From assembly GCA_017631055.1 (NCBI GenBank), contig JAGBTZ010000033.1, forward strand, positions 1 to 64,000: 64,000 bases of DNA, written 5' to 3'. The translations under genes and the position numbers were made by a program. Origin of the DNA: Alistipes sp. (lineage in GTDB: Bacteria; Bacteroidota; Bacteroidia; Bacteroidales; Rikenellaceae). How positions within the stretch are numbered: position 1 is the first letter of the stretch; the number at the start of each line of letters is the position of its first letter. The notes under the pieces were generated by a model. It saw only the letters and a program-made list of their open reading frames with translations. It was not told where the DNA came from and did no database searches. Shown piece after piece: positions 42,457-51,571 of this stretch.

Positions 42457-45400
42457 ATGAATATCTATAAAACAGCCGTCAATAACCCGATTACGACAAT
42501 TCTTGTCTTTGTCGCAGTCGCTATATTCGGTATTTTCTCGCTGGTGAAGCTGCCGGTCGATCTGTTCCCGCACATCGACTCGAACTACATCATCGTAGTT
42601 ACGGCATACCCCGGAGCCAGCGCTGAGGATATCGAGGAGAATGTAACCAAGCCACTCGAGAATAGCCTCAACTCGGTTGAGGACCTGAAGCACATCACTT
42701 CGAAGTCGAAGGAGAATATCTCGATGGTGGCCCTGCAGTTCAACTATGGTATCGACCCCGATGTCGCAACAGCAGATGTCCGCGACAAACTCGACATGGT
42801 CGTACAGAGCCTCCCCGACGAGGTTAATCTGCCTATCATCATGAAGTTCTCGCCCGACGAGATGCCTATTATGATGATGTCAATCAAGGCTGAGGAGAGT
42901 TGGAGCGGTCTGGCAAAGATTGTCGATGAGCGAGTTTCGACTCCGTTGGCTCGTGTGAAGGGAGTAGGTACCGTATCGGTGTCGGGTCTTCCCGCTCGCC
43001 AGATTCAAATCTACTGCGACCCCTACAAACTCGATGCTTACGGAATGACCATCGAGAACATCTCACAGATTATCTCGGCCGAGAACCGTTCAATCCCTGG
43101 CGGTACGCTTGATGTGGGCTCTAACACCTACTCGTTGCGTGTAGACCAGGAGTTCTCGGGTGCCAAGGAGATGGAGAACATCGTCATCGGTACTCGTGGC
43201 GGAGCCAACATCTATCTGCGTGATGTGGCAACCATTACCGATACCCAGGAGGAGCGCACACAGGAGGGCTTCAACAACGGTGAGAGAGCCGGTATGCTTA
43301 TCATCCAGAAGCAGAATGGCGCAAATACGGTCGATATCTCGCGCAAGGTAATGAAGGAGATGGAGAAGATTATGCCCACCCTCCCCTCGGATGTCCGTAT
43401 CGAGCCCTTCATCGACAACTCCGACAACATTATGGATACGGCTCAGTCGCTTATCGACACCATCCTTACCACCTTTATTATCGTGATGTTCGTGGTGATG
43501 TTGATGCTCGGTCGTTGGCGTGCGATGTTTATCATTGTGCTGACCATCCCGATTTCGATGCTCTCGTCACTGATTTACCTGCTGATGACCGACTCGACAC
43601 TGAACATTATCACAATGTCGTCAATCTCAATCTCGATTGGTATGGTGGTCGATAACGCAATCGTTATCCTCGAGAATATCACCCAGCACATTGATCGTGG
43701 TTCGCGCGTTAAGCAGGCTGCAATCTTCGCTACGAAGGAGATGGGTCTTTCGGTTATCGCATCTACACTGACCACGTTGGCGGTATTCTTGCCCCTTACG
43801 ATGATTGAGGGTATGGCAGGTATCCTGTTCGGCCCGATGGGTTGGATGGTTACCATTACGCTTACTGTCTCAATGGCTGCTGCGTTGACCTTCACACCGG
43901 TACTCTGCTCGCTTATCATGAAGCAGAATCCCAAGAAGTCAAAGATTCAGCACTGGGTCGACAAGGGTATGGGTGGCCTCGAGAACTTCTATGGCCACAT
44001 TCTCAATTGGTGTGTAAACCACCGCAAGACCTTTGTTTTGGGCGCATTAGCAATCTTCATAGGAGTCGTTGTCGGCATCGGTCCGCGCGTTAAGACCGAG
44101 TTTATGCCCTCGCAGGATAATGCCCGCATCGCAGTTAAAATCAAGTTGCCCGTAGGTACTCGTCAGGAGATTACTCGCGATGTAGCGATGCGTATCGATG
44201 AGGAGTTCCGCACGAAATATCCCGAGATTAAGACTATCGGTATGACCGAGGGTGTTGCCGACTCTGATAATGCATTTGCCTCGATTCAGGAGAACGGTAC
44301 TCACTATATCTCGATGAATATCCGTCTGTTGAAGAAGACCGAGCGCGAGCGTTCACTGACCGAGATTTGTGACGGTATGCGTAAGGATTTGGAGAAGTAT
44401 CCCGAGATTCGCTCATTCGAGGTTATCGAGTCGGGCCAGAAGGGTGGAGCCGGAGGTCAGTCATCGGTAGACATCGAGCTCTATGGCTACTCACTCGAGG
44501 ATACCGACATCTATGCTGCCAAAATCAAGGAGATGATGCTCGGATTTGAGAGCTGTTCGGAGGTTGTCATCTCGCGCGAGGAGTATACTCCCGAGTTCCA
44601 GGTGGTATTCGACCGCGAGAAGTTGGCAATGAACGGATTGAACGTATCGACAGCCGGAAACTATCTGCGTAACCGAGTGAATGGTGCCATTGCATCTTAC
44701 TACCGTGAGGATGGTGAGGAGTACGACATCTTGGTACGCTACGCTAAGGAGTTCCGTGAGTCGAAGGAGGCATTGGAGAATGTCACTATTTATAGCCCCA
44801 CCACCGGTGGCGCAATCAAGGTGCGCGACCTGGGCGAGGTTATCGAGACCGTATCGCCCCCGTCAATCGAGCGTAAGGACCGTTCTCGCTATGTGAAGAT
44901 TTCGGGCTCGGTTGCCCACGGATACGCAACATCGGATCTTATCGAGGCTACAACTTTAGGTTTGAACGATATGGATATGCCGGCAGGTCTGACTTGGGAC
45001 TTCGGTGGCTCGTATGAGGACCAGCAGGATACCTTCCGCGATATGTTTATGCTCCTGGCACTGATGATTATCCTCGTATTTGTGATTATGGCATCGCAGT
45101 TCGAGTCGCTCAGCTATCCCTTTATCATCATGTTCTCGCTGCCCTTTGCGTTGGTGGGCGTATTGCTCGGATTGTGGATTTCGGGAACGCCGCTCGGCAT
45201 TATGGGTCTGCTCGGTTTGTTGATGCTGGTCGGTATCGTTGTGAACAACGGTATTATCCTGGTGGACTACACCCGCCTGTTGCAGGGTCGTGGTATGTCG
45301 GTACTCGAGGCTGCAGTGGCAGCAGGTCGCTCGCGTATGCGTCCTATCTTGATGACCACACTCACTACGGTTATGGGTATGGTTCCGATGGCTGTCGGCA

Positions 45401-45564
45401 ACGGTGTCGGCTCCGAGATGTGGAACTCGCTCGGTATGTCGGTGGCGTGGGGACTCTCGTTCTCGACACTGATTACCCTGCTGCTCATTCCGGTACTCTA
45501 TTGCATCCTTGCGCTTCGTCAAGAGCGCAAGGCGGCAAAGAAACTTGCTAAACTTAATGCGTAA
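42457..45564 (+). CDS. RND efflux transporter permease
   Basis: A 1035-aa inner-membrane pump of the HAE1/AcrB-like type with two halves of six membrane segments each. Near the N-terminus are NNPITTILVFVAVAIFGIFS and VVTAYPGASAEDIEENV. The TM4 Asp pair conserved in proton-driven pumps is visible in SIGMVVDNAIVILENI. The repeated half has MLVGIVVNNGIILVDY. It exports drugs, detergents or bile-like compounds by proton antiport; substrate is inferred only from the family. Confidence 0.93.
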   Translation: MNIYKTAVNNPITTILVFVAVAIFGIFSLVKLPVDLFPHIDSNYIIVVTAYPGASAEDIEENVTKPLENSLNSVEDLKHITSKSKENISMVALQFNYGIDPDVATADVRDKLDMVVQSLPDEVNLPIIMKFSPDEMPIMMMSIKAEESWSGLAKIVDERVSTPLARVKGVGTVSVSGLPARQIQIYCDPYKLDAYGMTIENISQIISAENRSIPGGTLDVGSNTYSLRVDQEFSGAKEMENIVIGTRGGANIYLRDVATITDTQEERTQEGFNNGERAGMLIIQKQNGANTVDISRKVMKEMEKIMPTLPSDVRIEPFIDNSDNIMDTAQSLIDTILTTFIIVMFVVMLMLGRWRAMFIIVLTIPISMLSSLIYLLMTDSTLNIITMSSISISIGMVVDNAIVILENITQHIDRGSRVKQAAIFATKEMGLSVIASTLTTLAVFLPLTMIEGMAGILFGPMGWMVTITLTVSMAAALTFTPVLCSLIMKQNPKKSKIQHWVDKGMGGLENFYGHILNWCVNHRKTFVLGALAIFIGVVVGIGPRVKTEFMPSQDNARIAVKIKLPVGTRQEITRDVAMRIDEEFRTKYPEIKTIGMTEGVADSDNAFASIQENGTHYISMNIRLLKKTERERSLTEICDGMRKDLEKYPEIRSFEVIESGQKGGAGGQSSVDIELYGYSLEDTDIYAAKIKEMMLGFESCSEVVISREEYTPEFQVVFDREKLAMNGLNVSTAGNYLRNRVNGAIASYYREDGEEYDILVRYAKEFRESKEALENVTIYSPTTGGAIKVRDLGEVIETVSPPSIERKDRSRYVKISGSVAHGYATSDLIEATTLGLNDMDMPAGLTWDFGGSYEDQQDTFRDMFMLLALMIILVFVIMASQFESLSYPFIIMFSLPFALVGVLLGLWISGTPLGIMGLLGLLMLVGIVVNNGIILVDYTRLLQGRGMSVLEAAVAAGRSRMRPILMTTLTTVMGMVPMAVGNGVGSEMWNSLGMSVAWGLSFSTLITLLLIPVLYCILALRQERKAAKKLAKLNA

Positions 45565-45570
45565 CAGATT

Positions 45571-45864
45571 ATGAAAGCGATATTTTTGGCCTGCAATCAG
45601 GCACTTTATGAAGAGGTACGTCAGAAGATGAACGAACTCGGAGTTCGTGGCTATACCTCGTGGGAGGAGGTTACAGGTTGCGGTATGACAACCGGAGAGC
45701 CTCACTTGGGCGATGCCGTATGGCCCACCCTCAACTCGGCAATCATCGCCATTACGGAGGATGACAAGGCAGATGCGCTGCTTGCTGCTGTCCGTCAGAT
45801 AGATGAGGATAACTCCAAGCTCGGCTTGCGTGCCTTCTGGTGGCACGTTGGCGGCACGATGTAG
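45571..45864 (+). CDS. PG0541-family transporter-associated PII-like protein
   Basis: A 97-aa cytoplasmic protein 6 nt after the RND gene. It starts KAIFLACNQALYEEVRQKMN and has VTGCGMTTGEPHLGDAVWP and the C-terminal LRAFWWHVGG. This matches the small PII-like proteins encoded after RND pumps in Bacteroidales such as Porphyromonas (PG0541). It presumably binds a ligand and modulates the pump or its expression. The role is untested as far as I know. Confidence 0.8.
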   Translation: MKAIFLACNQALYEEVRQKMNELGVRGYTSWEEVTGCGMTTGEPHLGDAVWPTLNSAIIAITEDDKADALLAAVRQIDEDNSKLGLRAFWWHVGGTM

Positions 45865-45886
45865 AACTCATTGCCGTTGCAGAAAT

Positions 45887-45926
45887 AGGGGCTGACTAAG
45901 TTGAAACTTAGTCAGCCCTCATTTCT
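45887..45926 (+). terminator. Terminator of the efflux operon
   Basis: A near-perfect 14-bp hairpin (45887-45901 with 45906-45919, AGGGCTGACTAAG/CTTAGTCAGCCCT) followed by a weak T-rich tail. Confidence 0.75.
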
Positions 45927-45939
45927 TAAGTGAGATTAG

Positions 45940-46065
45940 AGAATTTAAGGGGGTTAAGTTTTTTTTAAGAGAGTTTAAGGAGTTTAAGGAGTTTAAGGAG
46001 TTTAAGGGTGTATTACAAACTCCTCCCCTGTCTTAGGGGAGGTGCCCGCAGGGCGGAGGGGTCGA
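45940..46065. repeat. Short tandem repeats and one palindromic element
   Basis: A GAGTTTAAG minisatellite (about 45965-46010) is followed by one copy of the dispersed 21-bp palindrome (46022-46042) with its GCCCGCAGGGCGGAGGGGTC flank. No gene. Confidence 0.7.
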
Positions 46066-46075
46066 GGCCAATAGC

Positions 46076-46112
46076 AAAAACTAAAGCCACCCGAAATTTC
46101 GGGTGGCTTTAG
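46076..46112 (-). terminator. Terminator of greA
   Basis: A perfect 32-nt palindrome at 46081-46112 (CTAAAGCCACCCGAAA and its complement), with a T run on the minus strand opposite plus CAAAAA. It lies 22 nt after the greA stop. Confidence 0.85.
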
Positions 46113-46133
46113 TTTACTACTAATCAGCAGTTG

Positions 46134-46610
46134 TTAGATTGAAATCTCTTTAATTTCGAACTTAATGACACCTGCGGGAACAGTTACCTCAACAACCTCG
46201 CCTGCCTTCTTGCCAAGCAGAGCCTTAGCGATGGGGGTACCGATTGCGAGCTTACCCTCACGGAGGTTAGCCTCATTCTCCGATACGATAGTATAGGTCA
46301 CCTCCTTGCCGTTATTGTGGTTCAGAAGGGTTACCTTGCTCAAAATCTGCACCTTGCTCTTGTCGATTTTACTCTCGTCGATAATTCGCGAGTTGGCGAG
46401 TGTATCCTCCAACTTGGCGATACGCATCTCGAGCAGACCCTGAGCCTCGCGTGCTGCATCATACTCCGCATTCTCCGACAAGTCGCCCTTATCGCGTGCC
46501 TCGGCAATGGCTGCGGCTGCCGCAGGACGCTCAACCGAACGCATGTGGTCGAGTTCGTCCTTCAACTTCTTGTAACCTTCAGCTGTAAGGTAAATAATCT
46601 CTTTTGCCAT
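46134..46610 (-). CDS. greA: Transcription elongation factor GreA
   Basis: A 158-aa protein. The N-terminal coiled coil (YLTAEGYKKLKDELDHMRSV; acidic tip residues in KGDLSENAEYDAA) is followed by the FKBP-like C-terminal domain (VTYTIVSENEANLREGKLAI, then TPIAKALLGKKAGEVVEVTVP). It stimulates RNA cleavage by backtracked RNA polymerase. A consensus promoter and a ~100-nt leader lie upstream. Confidence 0.95.
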   Translation of the reverse strand: MAKEIIYLTAEGYKKLKDELDHMRSVERPAAAAAIAEARDKGDLSENAEYDAAREAQGLLEMRIAKLEDTLANSRIIDESKIDKSKVQILSKVTLLNHNNGKEVTYTIVSENEANLREGKLAIGTPIAKALLGKKAGEVVEVTVPAGVIKFEIKEISI

Positions 46611-46715
46611 AGTTTATCTCGTTTTGTTACTATATCCAACAATTATTTTGGCGACACAAAAAATTAAGAACTCCGACTCCTCGCCGAGAATCGGAATCCC
46701 ACATAAATCTGTATG

Positions 46716-46746
46716 CAAAGGTAGGGCTTATTTTTGAATTTGCAAA
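46716..46746 (-). promoter_or_regulatory. Promoter of greA
   Basis: On the minus strand: TTTG (46746-46743), 19-nt spacer, TACCTTTG (46723-46716). Exact consensus. It leaves a leader of about 100 nt before the greA ATG. Confidence 0.8.
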
Positions 46747-46843
46747 CAAAAGGCGACAAAAAGCACCACAAAGAGCCCGAAACTCGCACAGCGGAACTAC
46801 TCCTCTGGCACAAATCGTGCCTATCTCACAACGATATTGCACC

Positions 46844-47458
46844 ATGAAAAGATTACTCCTCATACTCACGCTCCTCGGGGCGATAAGCGCCACCTCCCGA
46901 GCACAGACTCTTCGGGTGGGAGTTCGCATCGGAGCCAACGCCACCGACCTCTCACTGCCAAAGGTGTCGTTCGGCGAGAGATATATCGTCAGCGATAACG
47001 CTAAGGTCGGATTGGAGAGTGCCATTATGGCTCGCCTCAACATCACACGCCATCTCCATCTGCAGGCCGAATTTGAGTATAGCCTCTCGTGCTACCAGGT
47101 GCGATATGTGGCTCCGATTGAGCAATTGCGGGTCAGGCTCCACGCCAATAGAATCGAACTTCCGCTGATGATAGGAGTTAATATCGGCCCCATGCATCTT
47201 CTGTGCGGAACATTTATCCGCATAGCTCACTCCGAGAAGAGCAGTGCGCCCAACTTGGTCAAGATAAAGTTTAACGATTCGGATGTCGGTTTGATGGGCG
47301 GACTGGGGGTTAACCTCGGCAGATTCTTTATCGAGGCACGCATCTCGGGCTACCCGCGAAGTGTGATCCACAGCCGAGTGGAGTCGCAAGGCACAACCGA
47401 GCAGATACGGCTCAAACGCCATATCCGCTACTCGCTCTCGACAGGAATTCTATTCTAA
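46844..47458 (+). CDS. Outer-membrane β-barrel protein (PorT-like)
   Basis: A 204-aa protein: signal peptide (KRLLLILTLLGAISATSRAQ) followed by alternating amphipathic strands (LRVGVRIGANATDLSL, HLHLQAEFEYSLSCYQVRYV, VGLMGGLGVNLGRFFIEARI) ending LSTGILF. It resembles the eight-stranded outer-membrane β-barrel family that includes PorT, a part of type IX secretion. Specific identity with PorT is not established. The start at 46844 is chosen to give a proper signal peptide. Confidence 0.65.
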   Translation: MKRLLLILTLLGAISATSRAQTLRVGVRIGANATDLSLPKVSFGERYIVSDNAKVGLESAIMARLNITRHLHLQAEFEYSLSCYQVRYVAPIEQLRVRLHANRIELPLMIGVNIGPMHLLCGTFIRIAHSEKSSAPNLVKIKFNDSDVGLMGGLGVNLGRFFIEARISGYPRSVIHSRVESQGTTEQIRLKRHIRYSLSTGILF

Positions 47459-47471
47459 GCAGCTCTTCGGC

Positions 47472-48476
47472 CTACTTTGCAGCCGAGGTTGGGAATTGCG
47501 TCATATAGACCAAGTGCTCCAGCGGTCGCAAGAAGTTACGTTTGCCGAGCTTGGGCGAGTAGACATAGCAGTCGATGGTAAAGACCCTGTTCGTGGCGGT
47601 ATCGACAGTCGAGAAGCTCACAAACGGGCCTCCCATAAAGTCGTTGGCCACATCCCACAATCCTCGCATCTCGACCCAAAGGCGACCCTCGATACGCATC
47701 ATTCGGTAGTCGGGCTCATATTCGCCCAGCGTAGTCATATAGGAGCCATCGGAAGGACCAGGAATCTTCGCAGCAAATTTGTTACGCGCAGCCGTCAACG
47801 CCTTCAACGACAACGACTCCTTACCCTCGTAGGGATATGAGTAGACAAAGAAGCCCTGACTTGCAGTGGGAAACTCGTATGAAGCCCACACAAAATCCTC
47901 AGTAGCATTACGCAGCGTATAACCCTTCGGGATATGCATCGTAACACCGAACTTTTCGTGGATAACTTTCTCCAACTCCTTGGCACCGAACTTTCGACCG
48001 AAGTCGATTGTACGATCACGCTCAGCCGACTCGAGCACCTGCACCAGATTGTCGCCATTCTCGGCCAGCAGAGAGGTCAATGCCTCCTGGGTCGGAGCTT
48101 GCGCCAAAATCATAATTTGAGGCTTGGCCGTAACATCATACTGCACACCGATACCCGCATTCTCGACCGTGGGGTCTACCAGCAACTTCAGCACGTTACG
48201 ATGACGCTCGAGCAGATTTTTGAAGTTGTCGGGAGCCACACGCAGCACATCATACAACGGCTCATATTGATTATTGGTCGGCACCGGTTGTTGCAGAAAG
48301 TAACGAAGCGTATCGCCGGCAGAGCCCTCCCAGATGTTGTTCTTGCAGACAACAATCACCTCGTAGGGTGCGCCCTGCGAAGTTTGCCCGTCACCGGCCA
48401 GACGATGAAATGCATCACAACCAACCATCACACACGCCACAATGGCAATACCGAATATGCGCAGATATTTTCCCAT
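47472..48476 (-). CDS. DUF4837 lipoprotein
   Basis: A 334-aa lipoprotein (signal with lipobox CVMVGC). It matches the Bacteroidota DUF4837 family in plan: an early GAPYEVIVVCKNNIWEG, a middle GVTMHIPKGYTLRNATEDFV and a late LWVEMRGLWDVANDFMGGPF, continuing VSFS. No function is known. It is convergent with the β-barrel gene and separated from it by 13 nt. Confidence 0.75.
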   Translation of the reverse strand: MGKYLRIFGIAIVACVMVGCDAFHRLAGDGQTSQGAPYEVIVVCKNNIWEGSAGDTLRYFLQQPVPTNNQYEPLYDVLRVAPDNFKNLLERHRNVLKLLVDPTVENAGIGVQYDVTAKPQIMILAQAPTQEALTSLLAENGDNLVQVLESAERDRTIDFGRKFGAKELEKVIHEKFGVTMHIPKGYTLRNATEDFVWASYEFPTASQGFFVYSYPYEGKESLSLKALTAARNKFAAKIPGPSDGSYMTTLGEYEPDYRMMRIEGRLWVEMRGLWDVANDFMGGPFVSFSTVDTATNRVFTIDCYVYSPKLGKRNFLRPLEHLVYMTQFPTSAAK

Positions 48477-48557
48477 ATTAAAAATGCTACATTAAATTAA
48501 GATTGCCAAATATACGAAAAATTTGCCAAAGAGGTAACATTTACCGAGAAAAATATC

Positions 48558-48565
48558 TACATTTG
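48558..48565 (+). promoter_or_regulatory. -7 box for the deacetylase-ubiX pair
   Basis: TACATTTG, 23 nt before the ATG at 48589. No good -33 element. Confidence 0.5.
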
Positions 48566-48588
48566 CGAATGTAAACCTTTTGACCAGG

Positions 48589-49197
48589 ATGTTAAAGATT
48601 GTCGACAAAGTACTCAGATATCTGATACCCGACTCGACTTGGAGTATCAACGACCCCGAGGGTATCTATCTCACCTTCGATGACGGACCTACGCCCGGAG
48701 TGACGGAGTGGATACTCGCCACGCTGGAGAAGTACGATGCCAAGGCGACCTTTTTTGTGCTGGGTAAAAATGCCGAACTCTACCCCGACCTCTACCAGAA
48801 AATTCTCGATGCAGGTCACAAGATAGGCAACCACACCTATTCGCACCAGAAGGGTTGGTGTATGTCGCTCGAGCGTTACTTGGAGGATATAGATTGTGCC
48901 GATGACATACTCCATAGCGACCTCTTTCGCCCGCCTTACGCACGAGTAACCCCATCACAGATGAGGGCTGTGGCTGAGCGCTTTAAGATTGTGATGTGGA
49001 GCATCGTTTCGCACGACTACAATCGCCATCTGTCGCCCCGCCGGGTGACCAACATCGTTCTCAAAGACATCAAGCCGGGCTCGATTGTTGTCTTCCACGA
49101 CAGCGACAAAGCCTTTAGCAATATGAATTACGCCTTAGTGCAGACGCTCGAATTTGCAAAGCAGAAGGGCTGGAAGTGTAAAATCATAGAGTTGTAA
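48589..49197 (+). CDS. Polysaccharide deacetylase family protein
   Basis: A 202-aa NodB-fold enzyme (CE4). Motif 1 is YLTFDDGPTPG (catalytic base and metal Asp), motif 2 is IGNHTYSHQKG (His-x3-His metal site), motif 3 is FRPPYARV, and motif 5 is GSIVVFHDSD. It removes acetyl groups from an N- or O-acetylated glycan. No signal peptide is evident, so it may be cytoplasmic or use an unusual route. A TTG start at 48580 is possible, but the ATG is preferred. It is followed by ubiX after 6 nt. Confidence 0.85.
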   Translation: MLKIVDKVLRYLIPDSTWSINDPEGIYLTFDDGPTPGVTEWILATLEKYDAKATFFVLGKNAELYPDLYQKILDAGHKIGNHTYSHQKGWCMSLERYLEDIDCADDILHSDLFRPPYARVTPSQMRAVAERFKIVMWSIVSHDYNRHLSPRRVTNIVLKDIKPGSIVVFHDSDKAFSNMNYALVQTLEFAKQKGWKCKIIEL

Positions 49198-49203
49198 CCT
49201 TCG

Positions 49204-49767
49204 ATGAGAGTTATTGTAGCCATAACGGGAGCCAGCGGCTCGATATACGCCCGATTGACCATCGAGGCACTTTTGCGTGCACCCGAGGTCGAACATATAG
49301 CATTGATTTTCAGCGATACGGCTCGTGAGGTTGTCGCATTCGAAGGGGTCGAAATACCCCACGATGAGCGTATTACAATCTACAACAATCACGACCTTTT
49401 TGCCCCTGTTGCCAGCGGTTCGGCTTCATACGATGCAATGGTGGTAGTACCCTCTTCGGTCGGCACGCTCGGGCGCATTGCCCACGGACTCTCACAGACT
49501 CTCATCGAGCGAGCGGCAGACGTGATACTCAAGGAGCGCAGACGACTGATTTTGGTGGTACGCGAGGCACCCTATTCGCTTATCCATCTGCGCAATATGA
49601 CCTCCGTCACCGAGGCAGGAGGCATCATCGTTCCCGCCTCGCCCTCGTTTTATTCCCACCCCACGACCATCGAGCAGGCATGCCTGACCGTTGTCGAGCG
49701 CATCATTGCGCTGCTCGGCATCCGACAGCCTCACTACCAGTGGCAAGGCGATAAGGGCGAGAATTAA
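49204..49767 (+). CDS. ubiX: Flavin prenyltransferase UbiX
   Basis: A 187-aa enzyme that prenylates FMN to the cofactor prFMN required by UbiD decarboxylases. The N-terminal FMN-binding motif is VAITGASGSIYARL. VVVPSSVGTLGRIAHGL (~80-97) and the LVVREAPYSLIHLRNM motif are also typical. The UbiD partner is encoded in this window at 62075-63913 but in another transcription unit. Confidence 0.92.
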   Translation: MRVIVAITGASGSIYARLTIEALLRAPEVEHIALIFSDTAREVVAFEGVEIPHDERITIYNNHDLFAPVASGSASYDAMVVVPSSVGTLGRIAHGLSQTLIERAADVILKERRRLILVVREAPYSLIHLRNMTSVTEAGGIIVPASPSFYSHPTTIEQACLTVVERIIALLGIRQPHYQWQGDKGEN

Positions 49768-49883
49768 GTTTCCTGTTGGCAATAAACGAATTAGGGCAAA
49801 AAGTCAATCTTGCCCACCTCGCCATTGTTTTGCTGAAAGCAAAAAATGTGAATGGTGGATTGTGAATTGTGGATTTTATTTTC

Positions 49884-49891
49884 TATCTTTG
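49884..49891 (+). promoter_or_regulatory. -7 box of the 49916 gene
   Basis: TATCTTTG, 24 nt before the ATG at 49916. Confidence 0.55.
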
Positions 49892-49915
49892 TATATTGAC
49901 AAATTGTGCTAATCA

Positions 49916-51127
49916 ATGGAAGTAGGAAAGTATACGTTGAAAGAGGTTGTGACGGCTTACGACGAGCGTCAATTTCTCGACCTGCCGAAGCGCCTATACA
50001 AGGGTAACCGCAATTGGGTCTGCCCTCTCGACAATGATATAAAAGCCGTCTTCGACAAGAGCCGAAACGAACTCTTTGCCGAGGGCGAAGCAATCCGTTG
50101 GATTGCTATCGACAGCGAGGGGAAGGTCGTTGGTCGCATCGCTGCTTTCTACGACAAGCAACACGCTTTCAGTTACGAGCAGCCCACGGGCGGATGTGGT
50201 TTCTTCGAGGCTATCAACGACCAGGAGTTGGCCAATACGCTCTTCGATGCAGCCCGAGAGTGGCTTGCGCAGAGGGGTATGGAGGCGATGGATGGCCCGA
50301 TAAACTTCGGCTCGCGCGACTCGTGGTGGGGAGTGCTGGTGGAGGGATTTGAGTTCCAACCACTCTACGGTAACCCCTACAACCCACCCTACTACAAGGA
50401 GTTGTTCGAGGGCTACGGTTTCCATAACTACTTCAACCAGAACTCTTACATCTGGCGTGTTGACGAAGATAACTTGAGCGAGATAGCGCTCGAGAAGGCC
50501 CATAGAGTTCTCTCAAACAAGAGTTATCACATCGAGCGAATTGATATGCATAACCTCGAGGACGAGGCCGAGAATTTCCGTCAGATTTACAACAAAGCGT
50601 GGTCGCTCTTCACGGGTGTAAAGCCTATGGAGAGTGACGAGGCACAGGCGATGCTTCAGAAGATAAAACCCATAATCGACCCCAACCTTATCTACTTTGC
50701 CTATCACGAGCAGGAGCCTATCGGATTCTTTATCATGGTGCCCGACCTGAACTCTATCATCGGCAAGTTTAATGGTAAGTTCGGCATCGTCAATCAATTG
50801 AGATTATTGTGGAATTTGAAGGTTACACGTTCGTGCGAGCGAGTATTCGGACTAATCTTCGGTATCACGCCCGACTACCACGGCAAGGGTATCGAGTCGG
50901 CTATAATGACCCACATCCTCGAAACCTATATTCGTTCGGGGCACAACCGCTACAAGAGTTTCGAGTTTGCGTGGATTGGCGACTTTAACCCCGTAATGAA
51001 CAGAATGATTGAGCGTTACGTCTGCGCCAAGCGTCACAAGATGCACACCACCTATCGCTACCTATTCGACCGTAGCAAACCATTCACCCGCTGTCCTCGC
51101 TTAGGACTTAAACGCAGAGAAGAGTAA
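49916..51127 (+). CDS. GNAT-like uncharacterised protein
   Basis: A 403-aa cytoplasmic protein. It appears to hold two acyltransferase-like halves. The N-terminal part has KVVGRIAAFYDKQHAF and CGFFEAINDQELANTLFDAA, with the conserved GPINFGSRDSWWGVLVEGF region. The C-terminal part has FGITPDYHGKGIESAIMTHI, resembling the acetyl-CoA-binding Q/R-x-x-G-x-G/A motif of GNATs. The family is common in Bacteroidota but I know no function. It is transcribed alone from its own promoter. Confidence 0.6.
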   Translation: MEVGKYTLKEVVTAYDERQFLDLPKRLYKGNRNWVCPLDNDIKAVFDKSRNELFAEGEAIRWIAIDSEGKVVGRIAAFYDKQHAFSYEQPTGGCGFFEAINDQELANTLFDAAREWLAQRGMEAMDGPINFGSRDSWWGVLVEGFEFQPLYGNPYNPPYYKELFEGYGFHNYFNQNSYIWRVDEDNLSEIALEKAHRVLSNKSYHIERIDMHNLEDEAENFRQIYNKAWSLFTGVKPMESDEAQAMLQKIKPIIDPNLIYFAYHEQEPIGFFIMVPDLNSIIGKFNGKFGIVNQLRLLWNLKVTRSCERVFGLIFGITPDYHGKGIESAIMTHILETYIRSGHNRYKSFEFAWIGDFNPVMNRMIERYVCAKRHKMHTTYRYLFDRSKPFTRCPRLGLKRREE

Positions 51128-51172
51128 CACAATAGATACAAATTGAAACATAAACCTAAAAAGAATAGAAGT

Positions 51173-51553
51173 ATGAAACGTATTGCACTGTGGGCAGTAG
51201 CACTGCTAACGATTTTGGGACTACAATCCTGCAACAAAGATAATTTCGGTTACGAGAGACAGGTAGAGTTCACAGCCGAGGGTGGCACAAAGAGCGTTAC
51301 CGGCACAGAGTCAATTTACGAACTCTCGATTGCCAACTACAACGGCAACGAGGAGTGGGATGATGACGAGTTGGATGGCAACGAGTCGGTAATGACCGTA
51401 CATTTCGATTGGCTCTCGGCCGTAGCGACACGCCACACCAAAACCATCGTAATCACTGCCGAGCCCAACAAGACAGGCAAGCGCCGTGTGCTCTACATCT
51501 ACGGAGAGGTGCGAGATCGTTCTTCTTGCATCAAAGTAATTCAGGATAAGTAA
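51173..51553 (+). CDS. BACON-like lipoprotein
   Basis: A 126-aa protein: signal with lipobox GLQSC, then one β-domain with VEFTAEGGTKSVTG and a late VITAEPNKTGKRRVLYIYGE, the usual strand pattern of BACON/Ig-like domains in Bacteroidota surface proteins. It may bind carbohydrate or mucin, but BACON function is often unknown. It precedes gcvT by 18 nt. Confidence 0.6.
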   Translation: MKRIALWAVALLTILGLQSCNKDNFGYERQVEFTAEGGTKSVTGTESIYELSIANYNGNEEWDDDELDGNESVMTVHFDWLSAVATRHTKTIVITAEPNKTGKRRVLYIYGEVRDRSSCIKVIQDK

Positions 51554-51571
51554 AATCAAAACCATAACATC

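Noticed and set aside
48580..48588. TTG start three codons upstream for the deacetylase
   Set aside because: The ATG at 48589 is a normal start, and the three extra residues are not supported by anything visible.
51554..51571. Glycine riboswitch before gcvT
   Set aside because: The spacer is only 18 nt and no aptamer-like fold is present in the upstream gene end.
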